From: Armatimonadota bacterium
GTDB lineage: Bacteria > Armatimonadota > Fimbriimonadia > Fimbriimonadales > Fimbriimonadaceae
Length of the DNA: 64,000 nt
Direction of reading: 5' to 3'
NCBI GenBank assembly: GCA_018268395.1
Contig: JAFDWQ010000001.1
Location: forward strand, 648,644-712,643
In this document: piece by piece, positions 16,789 through 24,741 of the stretch
Layout: each line of letters starts with the position of its first letter
How positions within the stretch are numbered: position 1 is the first letter of the stretch
Notes under the pieces: generated by a model
Told to the model about the DNA's origin: nothing
The model's input: only the letters and a program-made list of their open reading frames with translations
Database searches by the model: none
Program-made: the position numbers and the translations under genes

Positions 16789-16948
16789 TCGGTCGAAAGA
16801 CGTGCTGGGTGCAGTATGAAGTTCGGGCCGCGACCGACCGACAATCATACTGGGCCGACACAGAGCGGCCGTAAAGACTTGCCGAGGGCAAGACGCAAGC
16901 GAGATAGGGTAATCGGCGCCGCCAAATGGGACTGCGGCGCCTTTTTTT
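16789..16948 (+). ncRNA. Candidate structured non-coding RNA ending in an intrinsic terminator
   Basis: About 160 nt with no open frame of note. It folds into four tandem stems: CAGTATGA (16812-16819) with TCATACTG (16845-16852); GGCCG with CGGCC (16854-16871); CTTGCC-GAG-GGCAAG near 16880-16894; and the terminator hairpin. No protein gene follows on the plus strand for 2 kb or more, so it is more likely an independent small RNA than a 5' leader. I could not match it to 6S RNA, SRP RNA or tmRNA. A loose resemblance to c-di-GMP-I riboswitches (CACAG and ACGCAA strings) is not convincing. The 5' end rests on the TATTCT box and is uncertain. Confidence 0.45.
16915..16948 (+). terminator. Strong intrinsic terminator
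   Basis: GGCGCCGC (16915-16922), 11-nt loop, GCGGCGCC (16934-16941), followed directly by seven T. It is the most canonical rho-independent terminator in the window. Confidence 0.85.
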
Positions 16949-17231
16949 GTGCCCGGAAGGCCCCGTGACATTCCCTGAACGCGTCCGTACCTCGTGATCC
17001 CGCCGGTCGATCAAGTCCGCTCGCTGCCGAACATAGAAAAGCATGGTTCCGCCCGTTCACCGTCCGAGCCTCGAAGGACGCTCTCCACAGGCCTCCCCGT
17101 CAGGAGCGGCCGAGGCGCCCCGTGCGACCCTGGAGGACGATCCTAGGAAACACGTTAAGGCGGAGCCGCCCGAGGGCCCTGACCCGTTCGTCTCCGTAGA
17201 CGTCTTTGTCTGACCCATACCTACCCGATAC
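16949..17231. other. Intergenic region
   Basis: About 280 bp without a credible gene. A short near-direct repeat (ATACCTACCC, ATACCTAACC) lies at about 17217-17237 next to the 3' end of the following gene. I see nothing else. Confidence 0.4.
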
Positions 17232-17642
17232 CTAACCGGGGGCCTGTCCGGCCCCCCTTAAGCTTCCCAGAGTCATCGGCAGGTCGAGGACGTGGAGCAC
17301 GCGGTCCGCGGTCCGTGAGTCCACACCGGCCCCGGCCCGAACAATGTTGCGGCGCTCTCGAAGGGTCGCAGCGTCCAACGAAGCCCGAACGTCGTCGCTC
17401 ACGAAGACCTTGACCCCTCGCCATCGGGCTTTGATCCAGGCCCGGTGCCCCCAGTCGGACAAGACGCCGGATCCTGCCAGAAAGAGGACCGTCCTCCAAT
17501 AGGTCGCCGCATCGGTCCCGAACGCAGGAGCGAACGTCATCAAGACCTTGGTCCAGAACATCGGACCGAGAAGACCTGTCAAGAGCCGGTCGGCCAACAT
17601 CGAAGGTGACTCGCTTTCGACTCGATCCAGTTCGATCCACAC
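17232..17642 (-). CDS. Hypothetical protein
   Basis: A 136-residue protein of unknown family. The N-terminal half has hydrophobic stretches (LLTGLLGPMFWTKVLM, YWRTVLFLAGSGVL) that could be membrane or buried helices. The C-terminal half is charged (RASLDAATLRERRNIVRAG). The GTG start has GGAG 8 nt upstream and a TACACT -10 box (17663-17668) further up, which supports expression. A GC-rich hairpin overlaps the last codons. The region lies between the candidate small RNA and RNase P RNA. Confidence 0.5.
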   Translation of the reverse strand: MWIELDRVESESPSMLADRLLTGLLGPMFWTKVLMTFAPAFGTDAATYWRTVLFLAGSGVLSDWGHRAWIKARWRGVKVFVSDDVRASLDAATLRERRNIVRAGAGVDSRTADRVLHVLDLPMTLGSLRGAGQAPG

Positions 17643-17689
17643 GCGTCCGGCTCCGTGAGGAGTGTAACACCGTTCGGCCCGTTCCGGGA

Positions 17690-17695
17690 TACACT
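17690..17695 (+). promoter_or_regulatory. -10 box of rnpB
   Basis: TACACT ending 5 nt before the predicted 5' end of RNase P RNA. The divergent hypothetical gene has the same hexamer at 17663-17668 on the other strand. Confidence 0.55.
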
Positions 17696-17700
17696 GTCAA

Positions 17701-18016
<316 letters not shown>

Positions 18017-18019
18017 CTT

Positions 18020-19672
18020 TCAGCCGATCTTCGAACGCAAGACCCGGTCTCCGAGCATGGATGCCACTTGCCCGATGATCGGTTCGACCGGACGGTCGTC
18101 CGCATGGCCGATCGGGATCCCCAGACCCCGGAATTCTGACGCCACCCGCTCCGCCACGGGCGACACGCCGGTGCCTGACAAGTCGGTCGTGGCCGCGCGC
18201 CCGTGTCGGACCAGCAGGGCCCGGACCGCGACGGCGAGTTCGATCGCGATCACGCCCCGCGCCACGGCCACCCCTTCATAAGCGGCCCGGCACGCGTTCG
18301 CACCCATGCTCACGAAGTCCTCGGCCTCGTTGCCTGTCGTCACGTTGCCCACGCAATACGGCATCGAACGGGTCTTGAGTTCGCTGACCATGGAAGCGGC
18401 GGTGTATTGCGCGATCATCCAACCGGACTTAACGCCCGATGGATCGTCGACGACCAGGTGACGGGGAAGGCCATAGTTCCGGCGGTCGTTAAGGAGTTTC
18501 GTCACGCGACGCTCCGAAATGCCGGCCACCAGTGCCATCGCGGTCCGAAGCTGGTCGGCGGCGAAGCTGAGGGGCATCCCGTGAAAGTGGGCCCCGGACA
18601 GGACACGCCCGTCGACGACGACAGGATTGTCGGTCACGGAGTTGATCTCGGTCTCCACCACGCGCCGGGCTGCCTCGAGGGCGTCCCAAGCCGTTCCGTG
18701 GACGACGGGGCCGCACCTCAGGCAGTAGTCGTCTTGGACACCGTCGAAGACGCCACCGGCGACCGTACGGGCGCCGATGACGGCGTCCGAGGCCCGGCCG
18801 GCGGAGACCGTCGACTTCGAACCCGAAAGGAACCCGCGGACCCGGTCTGCGCTGGCCACGACGCCCTGGTGGGGCCGCAACGATTGGAGACCGGGGTCGA
18901 AAGCGTCCACGACGCCGCACATCGCTTCGACCGACAAGGCCAAGGCAAGGTCGGCGTGCCACAAAAGGTCGTCGAACGCGGCGACCGTCAACGCGCTCCA
19001 GGCCGACATGAAGGACGTACCGTTGTTCAGGGCCAGACCCTCTTTCGGGCCGAACGTCGACTCGGGCCCCTCGACGCCCGGAAACTCTTCGGACGGGCGA
19101 TAACTCAGAGGCTCGACGCCGTGTCGGTCCAACAGTCCTTGGTCGACAGCCCGCACCTTTCCTTCGACCCACACCGCCCCTCGGCCCATCAACACGAGCG
19201 CAAGGTGCGAAAGAGGAGCCAGATCGCCGCTCGCTCCGACGCTTCCGAAGGTGGGGACGACCGGGACAAGGCCGCTGTTGTACAAGGAGCAGAGGGCGGA
19301 GACGACGCTCGATCGGACGGCCGACGGCCCAAGGGACAGCGTCCTTGCCCGGACGGCCATCGCCGCTCTCACGATGTCCTCTCCGAGAGGCGTGCCGTGG
19401 CCAGAACTGTGGCTGAGGATCAAGTTGTCCTGGACCGTTCCCCGCTGGTCCGATGGGACGGTCGGCCGGTTTCGGTTATCTCCGAACCCCGTGTTGAAAC
19501 CGTACAGTCGGCTGTCGTCGCTCCGAAGCCTTTCAACGACCTGGCGCCGGACGGCGTCGATCCGGGCCCGGTCTTGGGGTTTGACGTCCAACCGGACTTC
19601 AAAGCGCGACGCACGGACGACGTCGTCGACCGTCAGTTTTCGCGAGACGTCGAGATGGGCAGGCTCCGCCAT
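18020..19672 (-). CDS. hutH: Histidine ammonia-lyase
   Basis: Deaminates L-histidine to urocanate, the first step of histidine degradation. The 550-residue protein carries the MIO-forming triad Ala147-Ser148-Gly149 in GSVGASGDLAPLSH, Tyr57 in YGFNTGFG, and NNGTSFMSAW, all conserved in the family. It starts 4 nt after the hisS stop, so the same transcript makes histidyl-tRNA synthetase and a histidine-degrading enzyme. No hutU, hutI or hutG is in the window. A tyrosine ammonia-lyase or aminomutase activity cannot be excluded, but substrate-site residues such as GSK and the context favour histidine. Confidence 0.9.
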   Translation of the reverse strand: MAEPAHLDVSRKLTVDDVVRASRFEVRLDVKPQDRARIDAVRRQVVERLRSDDSRLYGFNTGFGDNRNRPTVPSDQRGTVQDNLILSHSSGHGTPLGEDIVRAAMAVRARTLSLGPSAVRSSVVSALCSLYNSGLVPVVPTFGSVGASGDLAPLSHLALVLMGRGAVWVEGKVRAVDQGLLDRHGVEPLSYRPSEEFPGVEGPESTFGPKEGLALNNGTSFMSAWSALTVAAFDDLLWHADLALALSVEAMCGVVDAFDPGLQSLRPHQGVVASADRVRGFLSGSKSTVSAGRASDAVIGARTVAGGVFDGVQDDYCLRCGPVVHGTAWDALEAARRVVETEINSVTDNPVVVDGRVLSGAHFHGMPLSFAADQLRTAMALVAGISERRVTKLLNDRRNYGLPRHLVVDDPSGVKSGWMIAQYTAASMVSELKTRSMPYCVGNVTTGNEAEDFVSMGANACRAAYEGVAVARGVIAIELAVAVRALLVRHGRAATTDLSGTGVSPVAERVASEFRGLGIPIGHADDRPVEPIIGQVASMLGDRVLRSKIG

Positions 19673-19676
19673 GGGC

Positions 19677-21056
19677 TCAACTCAACGATCGGACGGTCTC
19701 GACGAGGTCGGAAAGAGGCACGGTCGTGTTCTTCGACTGCCGGGCGGCTTCGGGGTCGGCGACATCGGTCTCCGGCGTCACGGACCGCAAGGTGACGTTG
19801 CCTTGTTCTTGCTCGTCCGGACCGAAGAAGACCGCGACCGGAATCGCGTTCCGGGCTGCGAACCGGGTCTGGAGCTTCAAAGTCTCCGCGGGATCGGGAT
19901 AGACCAGCGTCCGGAACCCAGCCTCGCGGAGTTGGCGCGCGACCCTCATCGCACCCGGAAGCCAGTCCGGTTTCGTGATGACCAAGGCGTCGGCGATCCG
20001 CTCCGAGCACTCGGCGGGGACCCGTCCGAGATCCTTCAGGGCCTGCTCGATCCGGTCGAGTCCGAACGACGCTCCGACACAAGGCTGAGCTTCCCCTTCG
20101 ATGAACACCATGTTGTCGTACCGACCGCCACCCGCAAGGCTCCCGTACGTCCACAAAGGACAGTGCGCTTCGAACACAGGCCCAGTGTAGTAGTCCATCC
20201 CACGGGCGAGGCAAGGGTCGAACCGGACGCGGTCGAGGGGCGCACCGGCCTCGACGGCGCATTCCAAGACCGACCGCAGCGCGGCGCAGTCGGCTTCGAC
20301 GGTCGGAAACGCTTTGGCGAACGCCTCCAGGGCCTCGAAAGCGTCCTTCTGACGGTACGGCGTCAGATCGGACAGGAGGGACAAGATCTTGTCCGAAGCT
20401 TTGGCGCCCGCACCTGAAGGATCGACTTTGTCCCCGCCCTCCCGCTCTTTCACGAGCCCCTCCAGGTAGGCCTTGACCGGCGTCGGATCCTGGCTGGACG
20501 GCATCTTGTCGATCGTCCGCACGAACGTGAGTTCGTCGAAATAGGCGTCCGCCAAGAGCGCGTAGACGCCCTTCAGGACACCCCGTGTGTTCACGTAGAC
20601 CACGGTTTCGGGCAACCCGACCGACTCGAAGCCCTTCAGCAACCAGTACACGGTCTCGGCGTCGGCGGTGCCGAGAGGCGCCCCGACAAAGTCAGCGTCG
20701 CACTGGAGGAACTCCCTCCAACGGCCGCGCTCGGGCTTGTCCTGACGGTAAGCGTAGCCGACCTGGTGCCGCGGGAACGGGAGACGGAGCCTGTGCTGCT
20801 CGACGACGCGTCTCAGAGAGACCGTCTGGTCAGGTTTGAGGCAGACGTCGTCGCCGTGCTTGTCCGTGAAGCGGAAGGTCGGCTGGTCGCCGACTCCTCC
20901 CTGTTTGGCGAGGACGTCGACCGGCTCAAGGCCGGGGGTCTCGGACAGGTTGAAGCCGAGTTGGCGGTAGACGGCTTGGAACCGTGCGAGGATCCACTGT
21001 CGAAGAAGGATGTCGTCGGTGAACCTGTCTTGGGTTCCGGGATAGTTCGTCAGCAA
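19677..21056 (-). CDS. hisS: Histidyl-tRNA synthetase
   Basis: A 459-residue class II synthetase that charges tRNA-His. Motif 2 region FPRHQVGYAYRQDKPERGRW, the histidine loop LARGMDYYTGPVFEAH, motif 3 VGASFGLDRI and the GGGRYD element are visible. The C-terminal anticodon-binding domain follows. The start is TTG 21056, supported by GAGGA 5-6 nt upstream. No ATG or GTG lies close to the conserved N-terminus (TNYPGTQDRF). The ribosome binding site sits between the CCA end of tRNA-His and the TTG, so the mRNA begins as the trailer of that tRNA. Whether it belongs to the divergent HisRS group that reads A73 needs alignment. Confidence 0.95.
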   Translation of the reverse strand: MLTNYPGTQDRFTDDILLRQWILARFQAVYRQLGFNLSETPGLEPVDVLAKQGGVGDQPTFRFTDKHGDDVCLKPDQTVSLRRVVEQHRLRLPFPRHQVGYAYRQDKPERGRWREFLQCDADFVGAPLGTADAETVYWLLKGFESVGLPETVVYVNTRGVLKGVYALLADAYFDELTFVRTIDKMPSSQDPTPVKAYLEGLVKEREGGDKVDPSGAGAKASDKILSLLSDLTPYRQKDAFEALEAFAKAFPTVEADCAALRSVLECAVEAGAPLDRVRFDPCLARGMDYYTGPVFEAHCPLWTYGSLAGGGRYDNMVFIEGEAQPCVGASFGLDRIEQALKDLGRVPAECSERIADALVITKPDWLPGAMRVARQLREAGFRTLVYPDPAETLKLQTRFAARNAIPVAVFFGPDEQEQGNVTLRSVTPETDVADPEAARQSKNTTVPLSDLVETVRSLS

Positions 21057-21072
21057 GGGATCCTCTTGAAAT

Positions 21073-21147
21073 TGGTCCCCAGGATGAGAGTCGAACTCAT
21101 GACGTCCGGTTCCACAGACCGGTGTTCTACCACTGAACTACCTGGGG
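21073..21147 (-). tRNA. tRNA-His (GUG) with A73
   Basis: Cloverleaf: acceptor CCCCAGG with CCTGGGG, D stem GTTC/GAAC, anticodon stem CCGGT/ACCGG with loop CUGUGGA (anticodon GUG), T stem ATGAG/CTCAT. The discriminator is A73, followed by encoded CCA (21073-21075). Bacterial tRNA-His normally has C73 paired with an extra G-1. Here the genomic base before position 1 is G, which would face A73. The gene lies 16 nt upstream of hisS, with a TAAATT -10 box at 21179-21184. Confidence 0.93.
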
Positions 21148-21212
21148 CCGAGCCTCCGCCACGTGCGGGCGGTGAGAGAATTTACCCGCTTCGTTGACCT
21201 TGAGCGGGGTCC

Positions 21213-22976
21213 CTAAGCCGCAGCCCTGAGCAACCTCTCGGCCTCGTCCCGCCGCACGATCGTGTCGAACGACAGGAGCCGTCGCGCCTCTGCGAAACTC
21301 GTTTCGCCCTGGACGATGAGCTTGACCGCGGACGATTGCATCGCAGAATAGCCGTACTGGGGCGCCACTTCCCGGATCGACTCGATCGGCCGGTGGTCCG
21401 AGATCATTTTGGCGACTTCGCCCGTGACGGGCATGAGTTCGTGGACGGCCATCCGACCGCGGAACCCAGATCCCGCGCATTGGTCGCAACCGATGGAACG
21501 CCACACCGGGGTCGAGGCGTCCCCGGCGCCGAACGAGTCCAGAATGTTCGCCTCCTCCAAGGTCGGCAGGGACTCCTCCTTGCAATGGTTGCAGAGGACG
21601 CGCAGCAACCGCTGCGACATGATCCCGACGAGCGACGAGCCCAACAACAGCGGGTCGACTCCCATGTCGATGAGCCTCGGGATCGCCGATGGTGCGTCGT
21701 TCGTGTGCAACGTGCTGAGCACCATATGGCCCGTGATCGAGGCCCGGACCGCCGTTTCCGCCGTCTCTTGGTCCCGGATCTCGCCGACCAGCACGATGTC
21801 CGGATCCTGTCTGAGGATCGCCCTGAGCTGCGAAGCGAACGTGAGCCCCACCTTGTCGTTGACCTGCGACTGGCTGACGCCGTCGATCAGGTACTCGATC
21901 GGGTCTTCGCAGGTCATGACGTTGTTCCGGCCCGTCTTGATCTCGTTCAGGGCCGCGTACAGCGTCGTGGTCTTACCGCTGCCCGTCGGGCCTGTGACCA
22001 GGAAGAGGCCGTAAGGCCGTTCGATCAGTTGCTTGAAATTGACGAAGTTGACGTGGTCGAACCCGAGTTCGTCCAATCGCTTCAGGCCCACGGCTTTGTC
22101 CAAGATCCTGAGGACGATGCGCGAACCGAAGTATCCCGGAAGGACGGAAACGCGAAGATCGACGACCCTGTTGCCGAGTTCGGCCGTGATGCGGCCGTCC
22201 TGCGGGACGCGGCTTTCGACGATATCGAGGCCCGCCAGGATCTTGATACGGGTCGTCAGCATCGGCCCGAGCTTGGAAGGGATTTCACGGAGCTGGATGA
22301 GTTGTCCGTCGATCCTCAAGCGTATCTCGATGCGCTCGTCTTGCGGCTCGATGTGGATGTCGCTGGCCCGCCGGTTGATCGCATCGGTGATCAACTGGTT
22401 CACGAGGCTGACGACGGGCCGGGTGTCCTCTTCCCCGAGGACGGCCTTTTCGGCCCGGCTGACGTCTTCGACCTCCCGCACGTTGAGCATCGCCTGTCGA
22501 ACGATGTTGTCGACGGCCACGGAGCCGACCGCTTGCTCCTTCGTGTTGAGGCCCATGTCCTCGATGCAGCGCTTCAGCTTGGTCTCGTCGGCCAAGAACG
22601 GTTCGATCCGCATGCCCGTGACGTTCCGGACGAGGTCGATCGTCTCGATGTCGTCGGGGTTCCTCATCGCAAGGAGCAACAAGTCGCCTGTGATCCGGAC
22701 CGGAATGACGGCGTTGTCCCGGCAGACGTCTTGGCTGAGGCGCGCCATCGCTTCGGGATGCGGCGGGTCTTGGTCCAGGTGCCAGCACGACACCCCTTTC
22801 TGGGCCGAAAGCGCCTGCAAGAGCAGTTTTTCCGAGACGAAGCCCATTTGGACGAGGATCCGTCCCAGCGGACGCGGAGCGCGGCGTTGATCTTCCAACG
22901 CTTCGTCCAGTTGGACCTGCGTCACGACTTTCCGCGAAACGAGAATCTCACCCAGTTGCTTGCGCATCAAGCTCAT
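21213..22976 (-). CDS. PilB/GspE-type ATPase with MshEN domain
   Basis: A 587-residue motor ATPase for type IV pilus extension or type II secretion. The N-terminal domain has two tandem MshEN motifs, KQLGEILVSRKVVTQVQLDE (5-24) and RPLGRILVQMGFVSEKLLLQ, the pattern that binds c-di-GMP in MshE. The second is the better match, as the first lacks its central glycine. The ATPase core has Walker A GPTGSGKTTTLYA, Asp box ILRQDPDIVLVGEIRD and Walker B/His box STLHTNDAP, and a four-Cys zinc site (CNHC, CDQC). Other pilus genes are not adjacent. ATG 22976 is used; a second ATG is three codons in. Confidence 0.93.
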   Translation of the reverse strand: MSLMRKQLGEILVSRKVVTQVQLDEALEDQRRAPRPLGRILVQMGFVSEKLLLQALSAQKGVSCWHLDQDPPHPEAMARLSQDVCRDNAVIPVRITGDLLLLAMRNPDDIETIDLVRNVTGMRIEPFLADETKLKRCIEDMGLNTKEQAVGSVAVDNIVRQAMLNVREVEDVSRAEKAVLGEEDTRPVVSLVNQLITDAINRRASDIHIEPQDERIEIRLRIDGQLIQLREIPSKLGPMLTTRIKILAGLDIVESRVPQDGRITAELGNRVVDLRVSVLPGYFGSRIVLRILDKAVGLKRLDELGFDHVNFVNFKQLIERPYGLFLVTGPTGSGKTTTLYAALNEIKTGRNNVMTCEDPIEYLIDGVSQSQVNDKVGLTFASQLRAILRQDPDIVLVGEIRDQETAETAVRASITGHMVLSTLHTNDAPSAIPRLIDMGVDPLLLGSSLVGIMSQRLLRVLCNHCKEESLPTLEEANILDSFGAGDASTPVWRSIGCDQCAGSGFRGRMAVHELMPVTGEVAKMISDHRPIESIREVAPQYGYSAMQSSAVKLIVQGETSFAEARRLLSFDTIVRRDEAERLLRAAA

Positions 22977-23104
22977 TGCGACACACGGCCTCTCCGCCCT
23001 GATTACATTTTCGGGAGAGCCTGGCCCGATGGCGGACGGCAAGAATGCGGGGATTGGCCGCCGGCCGCCCGACGTCGGGGAACCCCTGCCAGGCGCTTGT
23101 GGCG

Positions 23105-24025
23105 TCAGTGCGGCCTGCGGTGGAACAACTCGGTCGAAGCGATCATCTGGTTCGGGTCGAGTTCGAGGGCCTTGCGGAACGCCTCCAAGGCCGCCTCTTC
23201 TTGTCCCAGCCTGCGGTAACAGACGCCGAGGAGCGCAAAGGCCTCCGCGTACGACGGGTTCAAAGAAGTCGCCTCGCGGAACTCCTCCATGGCTCGTTGG
23301 ATCTGGTCCGTCTCGAACAGGGCCTGTCCGTACCGGACATGGAGGTCAGCGTAGCCAGGACTTAGTTCAAGAGCGTTCCTGAAGCACTCGGCCGCGTCTT
23401 CGTAACGGTGCTGCCCCATCATCCGGTCGCCCCGGATCGAAAGGAAGTCAGGGTCGTCCTGGCCGGTCGGGCGGACCTCCCTCAGCTTTTTCGCGGCTTC
23501 TTCCCAGCGGCCCGAGTCTGCCAGTTCGATCGCACACTTGAAGACGGGCGTCTCCAGTCGGCGGTCCAATGACACGCCTTGGACGGCGCGGGCCAGACCG
23601 TTCGTGTGGTCCCCGCTCATGATCATCATCGAAGCCTGAAAGAGGACGGCCATACCGTAGTTCGGATTGATCCGGAGGGCGGCCTCGACCTCTTCGTTCC
23701 GTTTGGAGAACTCCCCGAGCGCCTCGTGGGCGAGGGCCAAGGACATGTGAAGGTCGGCATAGCGCGGCCTAAGGACGACCGCTTCGCCCAAGAGGTCGAT
23801 CGCAGACGTATAGTCGCCGTCGGCGATCGCCGCCTTTCCGAGACGTCCGAGCGCCCCCGCAAGGTACGACTTCGCCCGCTGGCGCAAGGTCAAGTCGGGT
23901 TCGACCGAAGCCACCTGTCGGAGCCCGTCGACAGCGACGGCGTACTCGCCCGCTTCGTACGACCGGAGCGCCGCATCGAACGACTCGTTGCGTCCAAAAC
24001 CGAACCACTTGCCAACAAACGCCAT
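23105..24025 (-). CDS. TPR repeat protein
   Basis: A 306-residue protein almost wholly built of tetratricopeptide repeats, for example YTSAIDLLGEAVVLRPRYAD, AAECFRNALELSPGYADLHV and AMEEFREATSLNPSYAEAFA, with a final AALEAFRKALELDPNQ. It has no signal peptide or enzyme motif and is probably a scaffold. An AGGAAG lies upstream of the ATG. Its partner is unknown, but the neighbouring PilB-type ATPase on the same strand is a possible one. Confidence 0.88.
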   Translation of the reverse strand: MAFVGKWFGFGRNESFDAALRSYEAGEYAVAVDGLRQVASVEPDLTLRQRAKSYLAGALGRLGKAAIADGDYTSAIDLLGEAVVLRPRYADLHMSLALAHEALGEFSKRNEEVEAALRINPNYGMAVLFQASMMIMSGDHTNGLARAVQGVSLDRRLETPVFKCAIELADSGRWEEAAKKLREVRPTGQDDPDFLSIRGDRMMGQHRYEDAAECFRNALELSPGYADLHVRYGQALFETDQIQRAMEEFREATSLNPSYAEAFALLGVCYRRLGQEEAALEAFRKALELDPNQMIASTELFHRRPH

Positions 24026-24079
24026 AAAGGTCTTCCTACGTTTCTCGGGCCCGTTCCGCCTCCTGAGCCGCCGGAGGAC

Positions 24080-24619
24080 TCAGTAAGCGGCCCGATACGC
24101 CACGATCGCTGCCGCGACATGGACGTTGAGGGAACGGCCCTTTCCTAACATCGGGACATAGACCGCTCCTGCGCAGTGCCGAAGGACGCTTCCGTAAACC
24201 CCGTTGACCTCGTTTCCCAAGACGAAGCACACCCGGTCCGGATACTCGAAGTCCGTATAGCACTGCGCACCATCTGCGATTTCGACGGCCACCGGCGTCC
24301 ATCCTTCTGCGATCAAAGACAAAACCGCCTCTTCGTGACCTCGGTAGGAGCGGGTTGCGATCCGACGATGATGACCGAGGCTCGTGACGCCGATCATCGG
24401 GTCCGGAGGGACGGGGGTATGACCCGACGTCACGACCAGTTTCGCTCCGACGGCGTCCGCGACGCGGTAGAGGCCCCCGACGTTGTACGCGTCGTCCCAG
24501 TCCTGTAGAAAAAAGGCGATCTCGACCTTGGGCGGCCGATCCTGTCGGAACGATCGGTGAAGGCGCCGGACTTCGGTCTTGCCCTTGAGGGTCTTGCCTT
24601 TCGTTCGAACGGGCTCCAC
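24080..24619 (-). CDS. TrmH/SpoU family RNA 2'-O-methyltransferase
   Basis: A 179-residue SPOUT methyltransferase, probably acting on tRNA or rRNA. Motif 1 is DAYNVGGLYRVADAVGA (usually N-x-G-x-x-x-R), motif 2 VLGNEVNGV, and motif 3 PMLGKGRSLNVHVAAAIVAY, which together form the knotted SAM site. It lacks an extra N-terminal RNA-binding domain, so the target cannot be read from the sequence. The start is GTG 24619, 9 nt after a TAAGGT box. Confidence 0.9.
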   Translation of the reverse strand: MEPVRTKGKTLKGKTEVRRLHRSFRQDRPPKVEIAFFLQDWDDAYNVGGLYRVADAVGAKLVVTSGHTPVPPDPMIGVTSLGHHRRIATRSYRGHEEAVLSLIAEGWTPVAVEIADGAQCYTDFEYPDRVCFVLGNEVNGVYGSVLRHCAGAVYVPMLGKGRSLNVHVAAAIVAYRAAY

Positions 24620-24628
24620 GGGCCGTGT

Positions 24629-24634
24629 ACCTTA
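24629..24634 (-). promoter_or_regulatory. -10 TAAGGT, leaderless type
   Basis: TAAGGT on the minus strand ending 9 nt before GTG 24619 of the TrmH-family gene. It is the weakest match of the set. Confidence 0.4.
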
Positions 24635-24741
24635 GAAAACTGACCTCAGCGTCCCTGAGCTTAGTTGGCCGTCCCTAGCCGTCGCCCGCCACTCCATTGG
24701 CCACAGTTCCAGACGGGCGTTTAGAAGAAAAAGGAGCGGTC

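Noticed and set aside
16857-16933. Possible c-di-GMP-I riboswitch
   Set aside because: CACAG and ACGCAA strings occur at roughly the right distance, but GGCAAACC and GACGCAAAGCC are not intact and no gene follows downstream. Kept only as an unidentified RNA.
17238-17256. Terminator for the hypothetical gene at 17232-17642
   Set aside because: The GGGGGCC/GGCCCCC hairpin lies within the last codons, before the stop, and has no T tract.
17221-17700. Alternative 159-aa frame overlapping the hypothetical gene at 17232-17642
   Set aside because: Arg/Ser-rich shadow composition and an overlap with the rnpB promoter. The 136-aa frame has a Shine-Dalgarno and a -10 box.
18203-20417. Long plus-strand frames opposite hutH and hisS
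   Set aside because: No domain is recognisable and Arg/Asp/His richness is typical of reverse reading of GC-rich genes. Both minus-strand genes are complete.
21336-23219. Long open frame on the plus strand opposite pilB
   Set aside because: Composition and lack of motifs mark it as an antisense shadow in high-GC DNA. The minus strand carries a complete PilB-type ATPase.
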